From Sclerodactyla briareus (taxonomy: Eukaryota > Echinodermata > Holothuroidea > Dendrochirotida > Sclerodactylidae): 64,000 bases of DNA. Position numbers and translations under genes: made by a program. Positions within the stretch are counted from its first letter, which is position 1. Every line of letters begins with the position of its first letter. Under the pieces are notes generated by a model. The model was given only the letters and a program-made list of their open reading frames with translations. It ran no database searches and was not told the DNA's origin. Positions 35,621-46,460 of the stretch are shown here, one piece after another. The DNA lies in assembly GCA_026419785.1 (NCBI GenBank), contig JAODTK010000899.1, positions 389,835 through 453,834 of the forward strand, written 5' to 3'.

Positions 35621-36300
35621 TCAACAACCAGGGATCACACACACACGCTCACGCACACACCAAGCCAACACACACAATGCCATGGCTGCATAAATTCTTG
35701 GACTGTCGTCAAGGAATAAAAATACTAGCCGATGTTGCTTGATTCCACCAAAAAACAACATTCTCCAAGAGGAGGGGAGACGGTCTAGTTGTTACGGGGG
35801 GTACCAGGGCCCTGCGAACGATTTTTCTATGGGTGCATGAGCTCTACTGAACAAAAGAACCTCCCCTACCCCCAACACAAAAAACCACATTTTCGTCATT
35901 TTCATTTTTCAGATTTTTCTTTTGCAATTTTTTTATACTTTTTTTTAGTTCTTTCATAGCGAATCGCGTGATTTCCATTAGACAGTACACACTGATGTAC
36001 CCGAGGTAACGGTACCCTATCTGTTAATTAGCAGCACGAGGCAAGGGCGCGATCCCATAAGCAGAAGCAAAATAACAGGGAACCGCGGGCCGTAGTAGCA
36101 GGTTTCTGGTTTATGGGAAAAAATAGTCACTCGGGTCCCCATGAATGGACCGGCGTCAGTGCGGGAGCGGGGAGGGAGTGTCCATCGTCCCCTTTTGGGG
36201 AATCTGGCTGCTTCGAAGATGCAAATTGTGTTATACTAGCAGAAAATGTCCTGCTTTTCATATTTCACTGATAATAATACTTTCACTGGTCTTTCAGTTG
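35621..36300. other. Unassigned DNA with a short CA tract
   Basis: A (CA)-rich stretch with CGCACA variants lies at 35,636-35,675. No gene is supported. Confidence 0.5.
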
Positions 36301-36307
36301 GAAAGGA

Positions 36308-36402
36308 TCGGGGGGGGGGGGGGGGCGCTCTGCCGTGGGGAATATTGGGGGGGGGACATATGAGGGCTTTTAGCACCAGCCTAGCGTAGCGCCACTGGGT
36401 TG
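36308..36402 (+). mobile_element. G runs with an orphan hAT-type terminus
   Basis: Two G runs (a long one near 36,309-36,325 and one of about 9 near 36,347) precede 'agcctagcgtagcgccactg' at about 36,378-36,397. The ending GCGCCACTG is of the type that closes hAT-like elements (complement CAGTGGCGC). No left end or target duplication was found. Confidence 0.3.
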
Positions 36403-36409
36403 GCGCGTG

Positions 36410-37000
36410 CGACAAGGAAAGTTTAGTTTTCCAGACCCCAGATTGCTACGAATCCCCAAGATTGCGGAAACGGTATTCCCATGTTTTAGGGCAGTAAGCA
36501 ACATTCCCAAAATTGACAATAAATTTCTGAAATGTATATCTCAAGAAACACGCTTGAAGGAACTGATCTACGATTATTCATACATTCGCGCCCCCATCAG
36601 TGACGGTACCGTACAAGAAAATGTCTTACAGACCACCCACCCCCCCCCAGGTTACAGGGAGCGACACTTCTGGGGTCATATGGCAGGGAAGAAGCAAACA
36701 CCCTAAAATTCGTCAAAAATTCCCGATTTTTTAATTTCAAGAAACATTCTTGAAGGAGCTGATCAATGTGTAGTCCGATACAATTCGGGCCACCGTAGGT
36801 TGTTGACGCGTAAGCGTTAAAAGGAAATTTTCAGTTTTCTGACCCCCCAGATTGCAGGAAACAACGCTTCTTTCTGGACGTAAATATGGCAGTAAAAACA
36901 GCCTAATATCGTCAATGAATCCCGATTTTTTTTTTATTTCAAGAAAAACATTCTGAAGAACTGATCAAGGTGCAGATTTTTAAGGAATCAACTATGATTG
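36410..37000 (+). repeat. 200-bp degenerate tandem repeat
   Basis: The landmark 'caagaaaca..cttgaaggaactgatc' occurs near 36,542, 36,739 and 36,939, spaced 197 and 200 bp. 'ccagattgc' / 'ccaggttac' / 'ccagattgc' mark the other half of the unit near 36,439, 36,647 and 36,849. The first unit keeps a 99-codon ORF (36,407-36,706), but the later units do not preserve it, so it is not treated as a gene. Confidence 0.65.
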
Positions 37001-38825
37001 AAAAATTCGTCATGTATAGGCCCCTATGATACGGTTAGTCCTTGCCTAGATCAGTTGTGTGCCCTACAGCCATAGACGCGGCTGTTGAACGTTTAGTAGT
37101 AGTAGGCCTATTTCGGGGTGGATGTGGTGGTTTATGGACGTGCCGTCAAAAGCAGAATGTCATCAGTGGGCGCGAAGTGAGGCAAAGGAATTAAAACGAA
37201 TCAGGCCTCAAGGCCACGGAAAGGCCGTTGCTACTGATTACCATGTTCACGTCCATTGAACAAGGTTAACAAAGCACAACTAAGGCGAATAGGTACCAAG
37301 ATATCTGAATTCGTCAAGGAAATTACACTGGAACCTTCCACTACCGTTCGGGGAAGCCTGGCCAATGTGCAAAACCCCCCAACGTGAATGTTGACGATAG
37401 GGTGCCTGCGAGCCAAATATACAAATACGTACAATTTTATATACAGATGAAAACTCTTGAAAAAATTCACTTTTCGGTATTTTATATCAATTGTTAGTGC
37501 CCTGGAGGAATTTTATAAAACAATTATAAGGAAATTTCGAGAGATTCTTTTTCCATACTATCAGATCAATCATCAAAATAATCAAGTGGAATTTCGGGCA
37601 TATAGGATAGCTCCATTCATTGCTCGAGATACACTGAATACAACTTACGCAGCCACTGATCGAAAACCGTGATACCACATTTCGTGCAAATATTGATCCT
37701 GACAGCCTTAAGCTCAAAAATCGACAGGGTGCTGGACACATTAACCTGAAATCGGTTAGGGTGCTCCGCACCCCGTCATAATAATCTGGGGGTAGTGCAC
37801 ACCCCACACCCCCCCCCCCTTCGCATGGGCCTGGGGGTACGTTGTTACAGTGGGCATGCTCTGCATAACCCTGCGTGTTGTGGCCTCCTGATGGGTAAAG
37901 TGACATCGCACCCAGTGCCGTTTTTAATATTTTTTCGCAGTTTTTCAAAGTTTATAATATCAGATTAAATATGCCGGAAATTCATTATCTCGACGCCCCC
38001 TAATGTAACAATTGGAAGCCTCCTATATTGTTTTTTCTGGTGTTTTCATGTATATTCAGTGCGCGGACTATTGCTGCTTTCGATTTGCCTCATCCACTGT
38101 CGTCACTATAATTATTGCGTAGTACCGATACGTGTTGTCAATCCCGAATTATTTACGGGTAATTTGTTACACTGTGGTAGCAAGGTAAGCAACCGACAAT
38201 ACTGGTGTAATAGTATATACCATTAGTGTGACGACATATTCCGGATGTTTGAACCCCTTGTAATGAGCGGGGGGAATGCCTTCGCATTCCTTTATATGTC
38301 AGGTAACAGGCACAATCGTAGATTATAGTATGATACAGATTGCCCTCAAATTCCAAGAAGCCAGTTCGTTAAGCATTGTAACAGATCACACCAACACGTG
38401 TAACAACTACCCCGGGGGTAAGGGTTACATCGTGAACTGTAAACCAAATCAATGCTATCGCCGATGTGTGAAATGTTAACTTTCTTGTTGCGTTGGGTAC
38501 AGAGGGATAGTACTGCACGATCTGCACAAAACCCCAATCATACATTGTAAACCAAATTATTAGGGATCAAAAAATGAAAATGAAAACGTGATAATCATTA
38601 TAAAATGCCACATATAAAATGCACATGTTTTGGTGATCCATAGGACATTGCTTCTTCTACCTGAACTTACCTGTTTAATTTATCTCTCGTTTTTAGTGAC
38701 AGCCAAAAGGAATGAAAGATGGAATCACGATGGGCGGGTAATACTAAAACCTAACAGAATTACACATCTGTTGTAGACATGCTATCATTAGAAAGTAGGG
38801 AAACAAAAACTAATCTCTCATTCCT
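37001..38825. other. Unassigned DNA
   Basis: A C run and complementary G words lie at 37,785-37,850. The 153-codon minus-strand ORF at 37,487-37,948 crosses them and was rejected as coding. No other feature is visible. Confidence 0.4.
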
Positions 38826-39034
38826 CTTTGTTGGAGAGAGCAGGAATCCTCCCTGGGTTGATTTCCATCAGGCAAACGCAGGACCTACTTGAAACTAAGG
38901 AATGGAAAAGACGAATCACGAATATGATGGAAATACATTGTTATATTTCTACCCAACTACGTGGAAGGTCTAAACTTAATATCCTCAAGATACAGGATCT
39001 GTTATCCCCCATATGCTGTTTTTCTTACCTACAG

Positions 39035-39129
39035 GAGTCAAAATGGGATATGCCATCAAACGCCATACGCACAATAAGTCTGTACATCAGTTATAATACA
39101 GCCATTTCTGAAAGCAGCATCAGATATAG
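39035..39129 (+). CDS. Candidate internal exon
   Basis: The sequence TGCTGTTTTTCTTACCTACAG ends at 39,034 and is a strong polypyrimidine splice acceptor. A usable donor AG|GTAATC follows at 39,129/39,130. The 95-bp interval is open in the frame beginning ESKWDMPSNAIRTIS. The same frame is open upstream to 38,828. I do not recognise the peptide. Splice-like sites of this quality occur by chance in 64 kb, so confidence is low. Confidence 0.2.
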
Positions 39130-39133
39130 GTAA

Positions 39134-40010
39134 TCTGAAGTGTGGAACAAATAAACTAACGTTCAAAACCTCTTAGTTATAGCCATTGTGAAAGTCGTAC
39201 AGTTAGTCCCTACCCTTTTTTTGTTGGTTTTATATATCTAGAGTCCATTGGTCGAGGGTAGTTAAGGTTAGGAGGGGGTAGAGGTCTGGTTGATGTTAGG
39301 TTAAGATTAGAAGGGTTCACCGGTTGTTTTGTGGGAGATAGTGGTTCGACCTCTACTTTATCTCATTATTTCGACATTTGTTATCTGTATACACTATTCA
39401 ATTTCATACATATTACACCTGGGAGTGACCTACTTTGATAAACTCACACGGATTTCTAGATCATGCCGTGTAGATATGTTGTTTGTTTTGTTTGTCATTA
39501 AGTGAATAAACAAATACATGATAAAAAAGTTCTACCCGAAAGAAACAAACAAAAAGCTTGTTTGAGTATCTAACGCAGCGATAAACGTGTATATAAATAA
39601 TTCTCATAGCTATAAGCAATGACTAAAATACGTTTTAAACTGTAAAATAATGAGAGCAAATTGAACAACGGCAATAAATGTATGGGACCCCGGAACGACT
39701 CAGTGGTGGGATTTTTGAAAGCTGATGAGGATGCTGCATGCTCATATTATTTACTGCAGTGTTCCATTCTTTGAGAGCAGCTAACGAAATCTACAGCCTT
39801 CGTTATTTTTTCGATTTTCTGCCTGTGTAGAGGTATCGATGTTTATGTTTCGCTTCCGCGCTAACAGTAATACTAATAACTGGTACGGATACGTCTTAGA
39901 TGCCATACAAGTACATATGAGCAGCATTGGTGTTTGTTGTACTATTAGTATTCATTCGGGAATAGTAAACTATATGATGCAAAATACATCGACACATGTT
40001 TCTCATTGTC
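39134..40010. other. Unassigned DNA
   Basis: Nothing is supported. A G/T-rich stretch with 'ggttagg' words at 39,258-39,310 is not telomeric repeat. Confidence 0.45.
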
Positions 40011-40015
40011 TTCAG

Positions 40016-40068
40016 TTCAAAACCCTATGGAGGCCATGGACCTAGAAATATTTCCAATAACAATACAG
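40016..40068 (+). CDS. Candidate short internal exon
   Basis: TGTTTCTCATTGTCTTCAG, ending at 40,015, is a strong acceptor. ATACAG|GTGAAA at 40,068/40,069 is a good donor. The 53-bp interval reads SKPYGGHGPRNISNNNT in one open frame. It is short, so homology cannot decide, and no partner exon was linked to it. Confidence 0.2.
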
Positions 40069-40069
40069 G

Positions 40070-42775
40070 TGAAAAATTACGGAGATGGTTGCGTCGCGTA
40101 AGAGGGCGTCGTTCAACGCAGCTATATCATTCTAAAAAGCTCTATGCTGGCCCGAGCAGAAAACTACTATTTCAAAACGCGCACGCACCAGTCTCCCCAT
40201 AAAATCCATGGAGCTATTATAAACTGGAGAGGACATTCAGAGCGCGTATTGTGGCACGTCATTCATTTCAGAGACCACAAAATCGAAGTGAGGCGGTGCC
40301 ACTATTGTGTGTAACGTCGTAAAATACATTCAGTTGTTTACTCTTATCTCCGCGACTTTCCTCGACCATAGACACCCGAAATACCTTTGTTGATCCATAG
40401 TAAGTTATAGTGGTAGACCATCGTGAAGATGCTGCAACATTTCAGTGAGTGTTACGTCCTCCACCTCGGTTTCAGAAAACGCGGGAAAATCAGCGATCTA
40501 TTACGAAGCCACAGAAAACATGATTAAGTCGGGGAATACGAATCGATTGTCTGGCCGAAACCCCATCTAGGCGTAGGTATGACAACACGGAGTGAAATAG
40601 AGCTTAATATTGGAGGCTCGAATCATAGGAGGCTGTTAAACGGAACTTATTCTAATCTTACGACGAATTGCGAATCTTGTCTCGCCTCCGCTGAAGCCCA
40701 GTCACTATAACACCAATGTCAAGTGAGGGCGCTGTTTGCCATAGCAAGGAGGGCTCCACATGGACTTTCTTTTTTATATGAGCTTCAGTACAGAAGTCGG
40801 GGCTATAAAAAATCAAACAATCGCCGTAGCTAACGATAGGATACGCGCGTCTGCTACTAATACAACAAAAAGCGCGCGTTCAAAGATTGCCCCGGAGCAA
40901 GCTCCGTGCGCGTAGCGTATGATATGATGCGGAATTAGGTACAAAAAACAACGCAATTGATAATGGTTTTATAAGCGCGCGTATTGCCCGAGCAGTTACT
41001 ACGAGTTGTATAAATATGTTTTGTGTGGTGGTTTGGCTCTTTCTGACGCGCACAGCCGAACAGTCGCACTCTAGCTCAAAATTATGTCTAGACTCTATGG
41101 CACTGGCCTTAACGAGATACAATGTTCACACGCGCAGAACCTCCGACTCGGCACGCGTGGTGTAGTGCATCTCCGTGGGAATTCACCACAACACAACACG
41201 CACTGTAATCTGTTAGGCGTTCCGGTACGCGATGACCAAATTTACTTCGACCGAACTAACGCAATAGTACCCTAGCTGCCTTGTTTTACGGTTTAGAGAT
41301 ACTAAGATATAGATCTAGAGAAATTGATATTCCCAATCTTTGCGGTAATCCTAATGTGCGGGTTGAGAATAGGAATAACTACAGCGGTCAGACTTTCACT
41401 GGTCATAAAAGTAGCGATTCTGAATTTAGCTTAATAACGAAATCAGTGCGCCTCTTTTCGCGGCCGCTATTACCTTAATTCAGAGTCTCGACTGAGTCTC
41501 GACTGTTTAATCACCAGTAAAAGGCTCCCAGGTTTATTCCTTAAGTACCTGAGCTGTAAGGTAGGTAACCTCATAATCATTCATTTGTTTAGGATAGTAA
41601 CTGAGATGATGTTCCATGGATTTCCTACATGCCTCCACCATAGATTAACTACATTCGTATAGGTTGAGAAGAATAACATGTACAAACGTGGAAAATAATT
41701 GAGTACCACACTGACGAGTTCTTTTGTTTGGGGGGGGGGGCAGGGAAGGTTCCTCATTCTAACCCCACCCTCATGCTAGCAAATAAAAGGCATTTATTCC
41801 TAGACACACGTTGTTGCACTATTTGATAGACAGCGGCTGTTGAAAACAAAAATAAACACGAAAATAGTGAAAAAAGTGCTTTCGGTGGCTAAAATGTATT
41901 GGTCACATGGGTCATGGGACCCACCCTTTGCGTACGCCACCGATGTGACAACCTCACGGTTTCTCTGTTACAGGTGTGATAGTATATATATGCTCTGTAA
42001 TCTGTGATAGCTAATTACATAGCTATACGCGAATGCTTCACATCACACAGAGGAAGTGTATCTTCCTATATGCAAATACTATACGTCACGCTTATTTACA
42101 GTCATATTTATTGACACACCTACATATGTATGTTGATGTTACGGAATGTCTTTCAAAATTATTTTCATAGTGTAGGCGCGTGAAAAACGAATTTATTATT
42201 AGGAAGATATAGACTGAAAATAGGTAGGGAGAGAGGGTGAACCCAAAATGGTTGATTCCATGCGACTATTGTGTACTGGTTATTCATTAACCGATGTGGA
42301 TTAGGTATATTTTTATCCTTCCATAATTGATATTCCATCAGTTTACAACATGGTATAGGAAATCGAACCGTAGCCAACGATATTCAGACACGATGATGGG
42401 CACCAAACTGTCCTCAACTACCGTGTTATATCATGATAACGCACACCCTACCATGTGTTAATGCAATCACCCGCTGTTTATATGTCACTCAATAACACTT
42501 GAGGAAGAGTTAGAACCCGCAGTATAGCGCATCGAGCAAGCCTAGTTCAACCACAAGCTCACTGATGAGGACGGGGTTACTGATCCATAGAAGCTGAATG
42601 TGTGGTAGAACATGGATAACGTGTTCTAATCAATTTCACAATTGCAGGCTTCAAATAAGTGCATGGGCTGAGAGCTGACTCAAGCTCATCCTTGTCCGTC
42701 ATAAGAATACAGAGAGGACCATGGGCAGGTATGAATAGAGCTTGATATGAGATAGGAGAGGCCTCGTGTTGTGGT
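40070..42775. other. Unassigned DNA, CpG-rich in part
   Basis: CGCG words cluster at 40,845-41,200 (for example cgcgcgt near 40,875 and gcgcgcgt near 40,974) and again near 41,455-41,465 (cgcggccgc). This might mark an unmethylated regulatory region, but no TATA-like or other start signal was assigned. A G10 run at 41,731 and 'gcgtacgccacc' near 41,931 resemble parts of hAT-type ends. No gene is supported. Confidence 0.35.
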
Positions 42776-43141
42776 CATCCATACCTACTCAACCCCCACC
42801 CGAAAACGCTTCTCCACCTCTCCACTCACACACCCATTGTACATTGAATTGCTGGACCCCCCTTGTAAATCCCCTTAATAATCTGCTTAATTTGCAACTC
42901 AATCGCCACTAAGCCAAATAATTTCGCTCACTCCTCTAACAGGCTCGGGCAGCCACTCAGCCATAGCTTCCCACTCACCTCACTTGCACGCGGTTCCGCT
43001 GACTTTCCACCCCCACTCTCTACTCACTTTCACGTACTAATAATGCAGACTATTCATTTGCTTCGCCCATAACAGTCCAAAACTCCCCCACCTCCCCTAG
43101 CTAAATCCATCCATATCTCTGCTAACACTATAAACACTAAC

Positions 43142-43341
43142 TCAATTACTAACAGCCCAGTGAATTACTTCCCCGTCATCCTTTATCTGCTCCAACAACT
43201 CCTGGCAACTAATTTGCTGAGATCCTAAAAAAAAACATTGACCCTCTCACTCAATTCGGCAGTTTGTGCCAACGACTCCTCACAAGCCTGTCTCAACTGG
43301 AAGCGCATCTGCGACGTACAGGACTTGGGAAGTTGCGGCCA
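43142..43341 (-). pseudogene. Frameshifted coding fragment, coiled-coil-like
   Basis: On the minus strand one frame (43,225-43,341) includes QACEESLAQTAELSERV and then meets a TAG directly after a run of nine T. A second frame resumes at once with QISCQELLEQIKDDGEVIHW and runs to a stop at 43,142. One extra T in the run would join the two frames. Both halves are rich in E, Q and L, as expected of a coiled coil. This fits a decayed gene or retroelement fragment. An intron across the T run is less likely because no donor is visible. The flanking minus-strand DNA is G-rich and full of stops. Confidence 0.35.
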
Positions 43342-44665
43342 TCATAGGGTAACGGTCATGAAGCGATGACAGCGCGCGCTTCAAGTAGAATTTGAGTTTA
43401 AAGGAGTTAAAGAAGGATTTCGCGAAGCTACGAAGTTGTAATGAAAAGTTATTATAAGTTATTATGCATGTGAGATGAGAACTGTGGAATAATGCGCCCT
43501 GAAACGTTTTCCTGTTTGTATCAGTGGACCGACGTCTTCAATAATGTCGAAGTACGAAGATCGGACAGACCTGGAAGAATCAGATCTCAGATCTCCTTCG
43601 TCTGTAAGATTTTCGGTGCGTCAGAAAATCTTTTCCTATTGTCAACAAATGTAATGGACACTCACACGATTTCCCGGATTGAGAATCCCAGCTAAAGGTT
43701 ATTATTAATATCAAAGTAACCCACAAAATTCGGAATACGACCATGGACACTTGAATGCAGGCAAAAATTACGTTTTTCTCCTCCCTTGCATTCAGGCGTT
43801 CTAGACATGTGAAGGTAAGTACAACATATCCTCGCTGTCCCGGCTGCTGCAATCACTGTTGTGAAATCAAATTATGAGTTAAAACAAATCTGCCTAAGAT
43901 CTCAAGTGCTCAATAATCTCAACCGAATTTTCAGGAGAATACGAACAACGACACAAAAACCGTTCGGGATCGGATCGAGGTATGCGCTGCAGTGACGCAA
44001 AGTGCACGCGCGTCAGTTCTATGCCGTAACGAAGGAGTCCGCTCAAATCCGTGTCTGAATTCTGGTATCGAGTAATTTGACTTTGTGTCACGAATAGATA
44101 TGTAACTTGCCATGATTCTTTAGGGAACGTTATACCTCAGGGGATATGTACACTGACTATCCGGAAATGCAACGAGGCAGGGAGAAAGTCACAATAGTAC
44201 TAAAACTGTGCTCTTCAGAAACATGACTCTCATAACAGGCGGTAACCTGTACAATCCCGAATCGCAAAATGACATTTAGCAGCACGAATAGGAGCAGGTG
44301 CCCAGTTTTTTCTTTTTATTATCATAATTATCCAGCATCTAAATATACATAGATATTAGCGAGGTGTTAAGAACATTCGCATCCGCCTCCAATCACTCCA
44401 ACACAAAACCGAATCTCATAATAGTAGTGTTCGTACACACTAGACTATTGTACATAAGAAGTGCATCATTGTTGCGGATCGTAGAGGCCGTTAGAGCTGT
44501 TTCCGCCATAATGTTCAATAGAAAGCAAAAGAATAGAATAGAAAACGTCATCTCCATACATGCGGAAATTATGACACTCGCACATGGAAGTGAAAACAAG
44601 AATGAACACATTGGAAATACATGTGTATTATATTATGCTAATATGTACACGCACGCTAAGAGAGA
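43342..44665. other. Unassigned DNA
   Basis: ORFs at 43,492-43,852 and 44,364-44,693 overlap on opposite strands and show no recognisable motif. No repeat is visible. Confidence 0.4.
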
Positions 44666-44669
44666 TAAG

Positions 44670-45370
44670 AGGGTACGGGTGATCCAGCAATGAGGTGCAC
44701 TGCGAGAGGTCCGTTGTGTGTGTTTGCGTGCGGTGTGTGTCTGTGGTGTGTGGTGTGTGCGTTTGTGTGTCGTCAGATTTGTGATGGTTTTTCGCAAATA
44801 TCTCCATTGGAGTAGCTGAACAAAGTCAAACTTTGCACACACTTGATAAGTCACAACAAAACACATCTTTGTTCTCAGGGGGGGGGGGGAATAGGTTGGA
44901 AAACTAACAAAATTGTGGAATTTAGGGGCGCAAAAAATGATTTTGAGGCAATGTCTCAATAATACGAATTTTTTCATTACTTTTAAAGATATTCGTTGAT
45001 TTCGTGGGGGAATGATTTCCAAACTTGTAGCAATGTAAAAGGCACAAATTACAACTTTTCCATGCAATCAGCCGAATATTACCAAAAATGGGGATTTCGG
45101 GGGGAAAAGGGAAAATGGATTTTGGGCCAAATTGGGAATTTCGAAAATCTGTTTGTTTTCCATATTATTAAGAAATTGGGAGAGGACTGATGATCCCACC
45201 TTTGAGAACAAGGTACAGGGTATCAAAAACAAAGCGTTTCCAGCGTTTTTGGGTAAATTACTTACTTTTCTAATGAAATGAATATTTTTGGGGGAAGACA
45301 GCGGTTTCCATACTTATTTGAGAATTTGTATATTTGTAAAAACCGTGAAGAGCATGCGGGTGAAAAATGA
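44670..45370 (+). repeat. Interspersed repeat A, copy 3
   Basis: The copy contains 'gggtgatccagcaatgaggtgcactgcg', a (TG)-rich microsatellite, 'cgtcagatttgtgatgg' and 'cgcaaatatctcc'. A G11 run follows, then an A/T-rich half with TGATTTCCAAACTTGTAGC and 'aaaaggcacaaatt' and 'aaaatggggatttc'. It matches copy 2 (minus strand, 33.4-34.1 kb) over its whole length and copy 1 over the first half. The 144-codon minus-strand ORF through it is an artefact of the microsatellite. Confidence 0.7.
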
Positions 45371-45756
45371 TTAGTTCCACATTTTCGATGGAGATCCTAC
45401 AACTCTGGGGATTGCCTCTTGTGTATTAGTTGTTCTGCTTTTTTTGTTAGTTGTTCTGCCCCACCCCAAAAAAAACTAACAACATGTAGGTCTGAATGCA
45501 CAGAACACAAATGGCTAGCCCTCTCAGGTACCACCAACGGTATGACACGTGTAGCAATTTTGGGGTGGTAAATTTGGGGTAAAACTACGGACGCGAAACG
45601 TAACAACATCATCAAAGTTGGAATCAACCCATCGAAAAAAAAGAATCAACCCACGAACATAGAACCAAGCCTCCAAAAAAGAATCGACCCTTTGAAAGGG
45701 AAATCAGCCGATCAAAACAAGAAACAAGGTGTCTATGATACTCCATGACCTTCCCC
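45371..45756. other. Unassigned DNA
   Basis: Short repeats of 'gaatcaaccc' / 'gaatcgaccc' type occur at 45,611-45,700. No gene is supported. Confidence 0.4.
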
Positions 45757-46097
45757 TTAAAGGCGAAGTCCAGCAAAAATAATACTTTCTGGTATATACT
45801 GTTAAAGAGAATAGTAAATCATTCAAATATCACTTTGTTACAGATCACTATATAGATTTTCGGTGAGAAGAATGGGACTTCTACTTCATTATAAAGGAAA
45901 GGTAGGACATATTTTTCAACGTTCTCGTCAAAATGGTAGATATGACGTCATCAACTTGCCACTTTGCAAAAAATTGCAATCTTAGCAGGAATAAATTGTA
46001 ATCTTAAAAAAATCGTGGAAACAAAAGTTTTGATGGCTGATTCCCAATGCACAATCATATGCATTATTAAATCTGTTAGGCGGACTTTGCCCTTTAA
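45757..46097. mobile_element. TTAA-flanked MITE (piggyBac-like), 341 bp
   Basis: The left end reads TTAAAGGCGAAGTCCAGC. The complement of the right end reads TTAAAGGGCAAAGTCCGCC. Together they form an imperfect terminal inverted repeat of about 17 bp flanked by TTAA on both sides, the target used by piggyBac-type transposases. There is no ORF, so it must be mobilised in trans. The interior carries a perfect TGACGTCA palindrome at 45,943-45,950. Confidence 0.7.
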
Positions 46098-46239
46098 CCG
46101 ATTTCGATTTTATTGCCATGCCCACCTTCATTGATACATCGCCCGCGCGGGGTCTGGTGGCGAAGGTAACAAAATCAAAACAAGAATGGAATCAGAACCC
46201 TCAGGGATTTGGAATGCAAGACGTCCAAAAAAGAAAACA

Positions 46240-46460
46240 GGCAAGGGGCGGCGCCACAGGGGGGGGGGCAGGGAGGGCGGATGCCCCCCATGGGTTTGGG
46301 CGTAAGATAAAATTGAAAGATGGTGTTTTAATGAACACGTTGTCGTCGGGGGTGGGGTTGAAGTGTCAAACATACGTATCCAACTAAGCTTCGATTTCAT
46401 CGAGGACTCAAATCGAGACTCAAACTATGCTGTTAATTAGCGTTCCTCGCAAATGAGAGC
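46240..46460 (+). mobile_element. Left end of another hAT-like element
   Basis: CAAGGGGCGGCGCCACAGG, followed by a G run and 'gatgccccccatgg', has the CAGGGGCG...G-run layout of hAT-type left ends. No right end or target duplication was found. The complete hAT-like element that follows may have inserted into this one. Confidence 0.35.

Noticed and set aside
37487..37948. 153-codon minus-strand ORF, second longest in the window
   Set aside because: It crosses a C/G run that supplies a Gly/Cys/Pro stretch, has no recognisable domain, and the reading changes character along its length. It is explained by local composition.
39255..39315. G/T-rich 'ggttagg' words, considered as telomere-like
   Set aside because: No regular TTAGGG array is present; the words are irregular.
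44633..45067. 144-codon minus-strand ORF
   Set aside because: It lies antisense to repeat A and includes the GT microsatellite (Thr/His run). The homologous copy at 33-34 kb does not preserve it.
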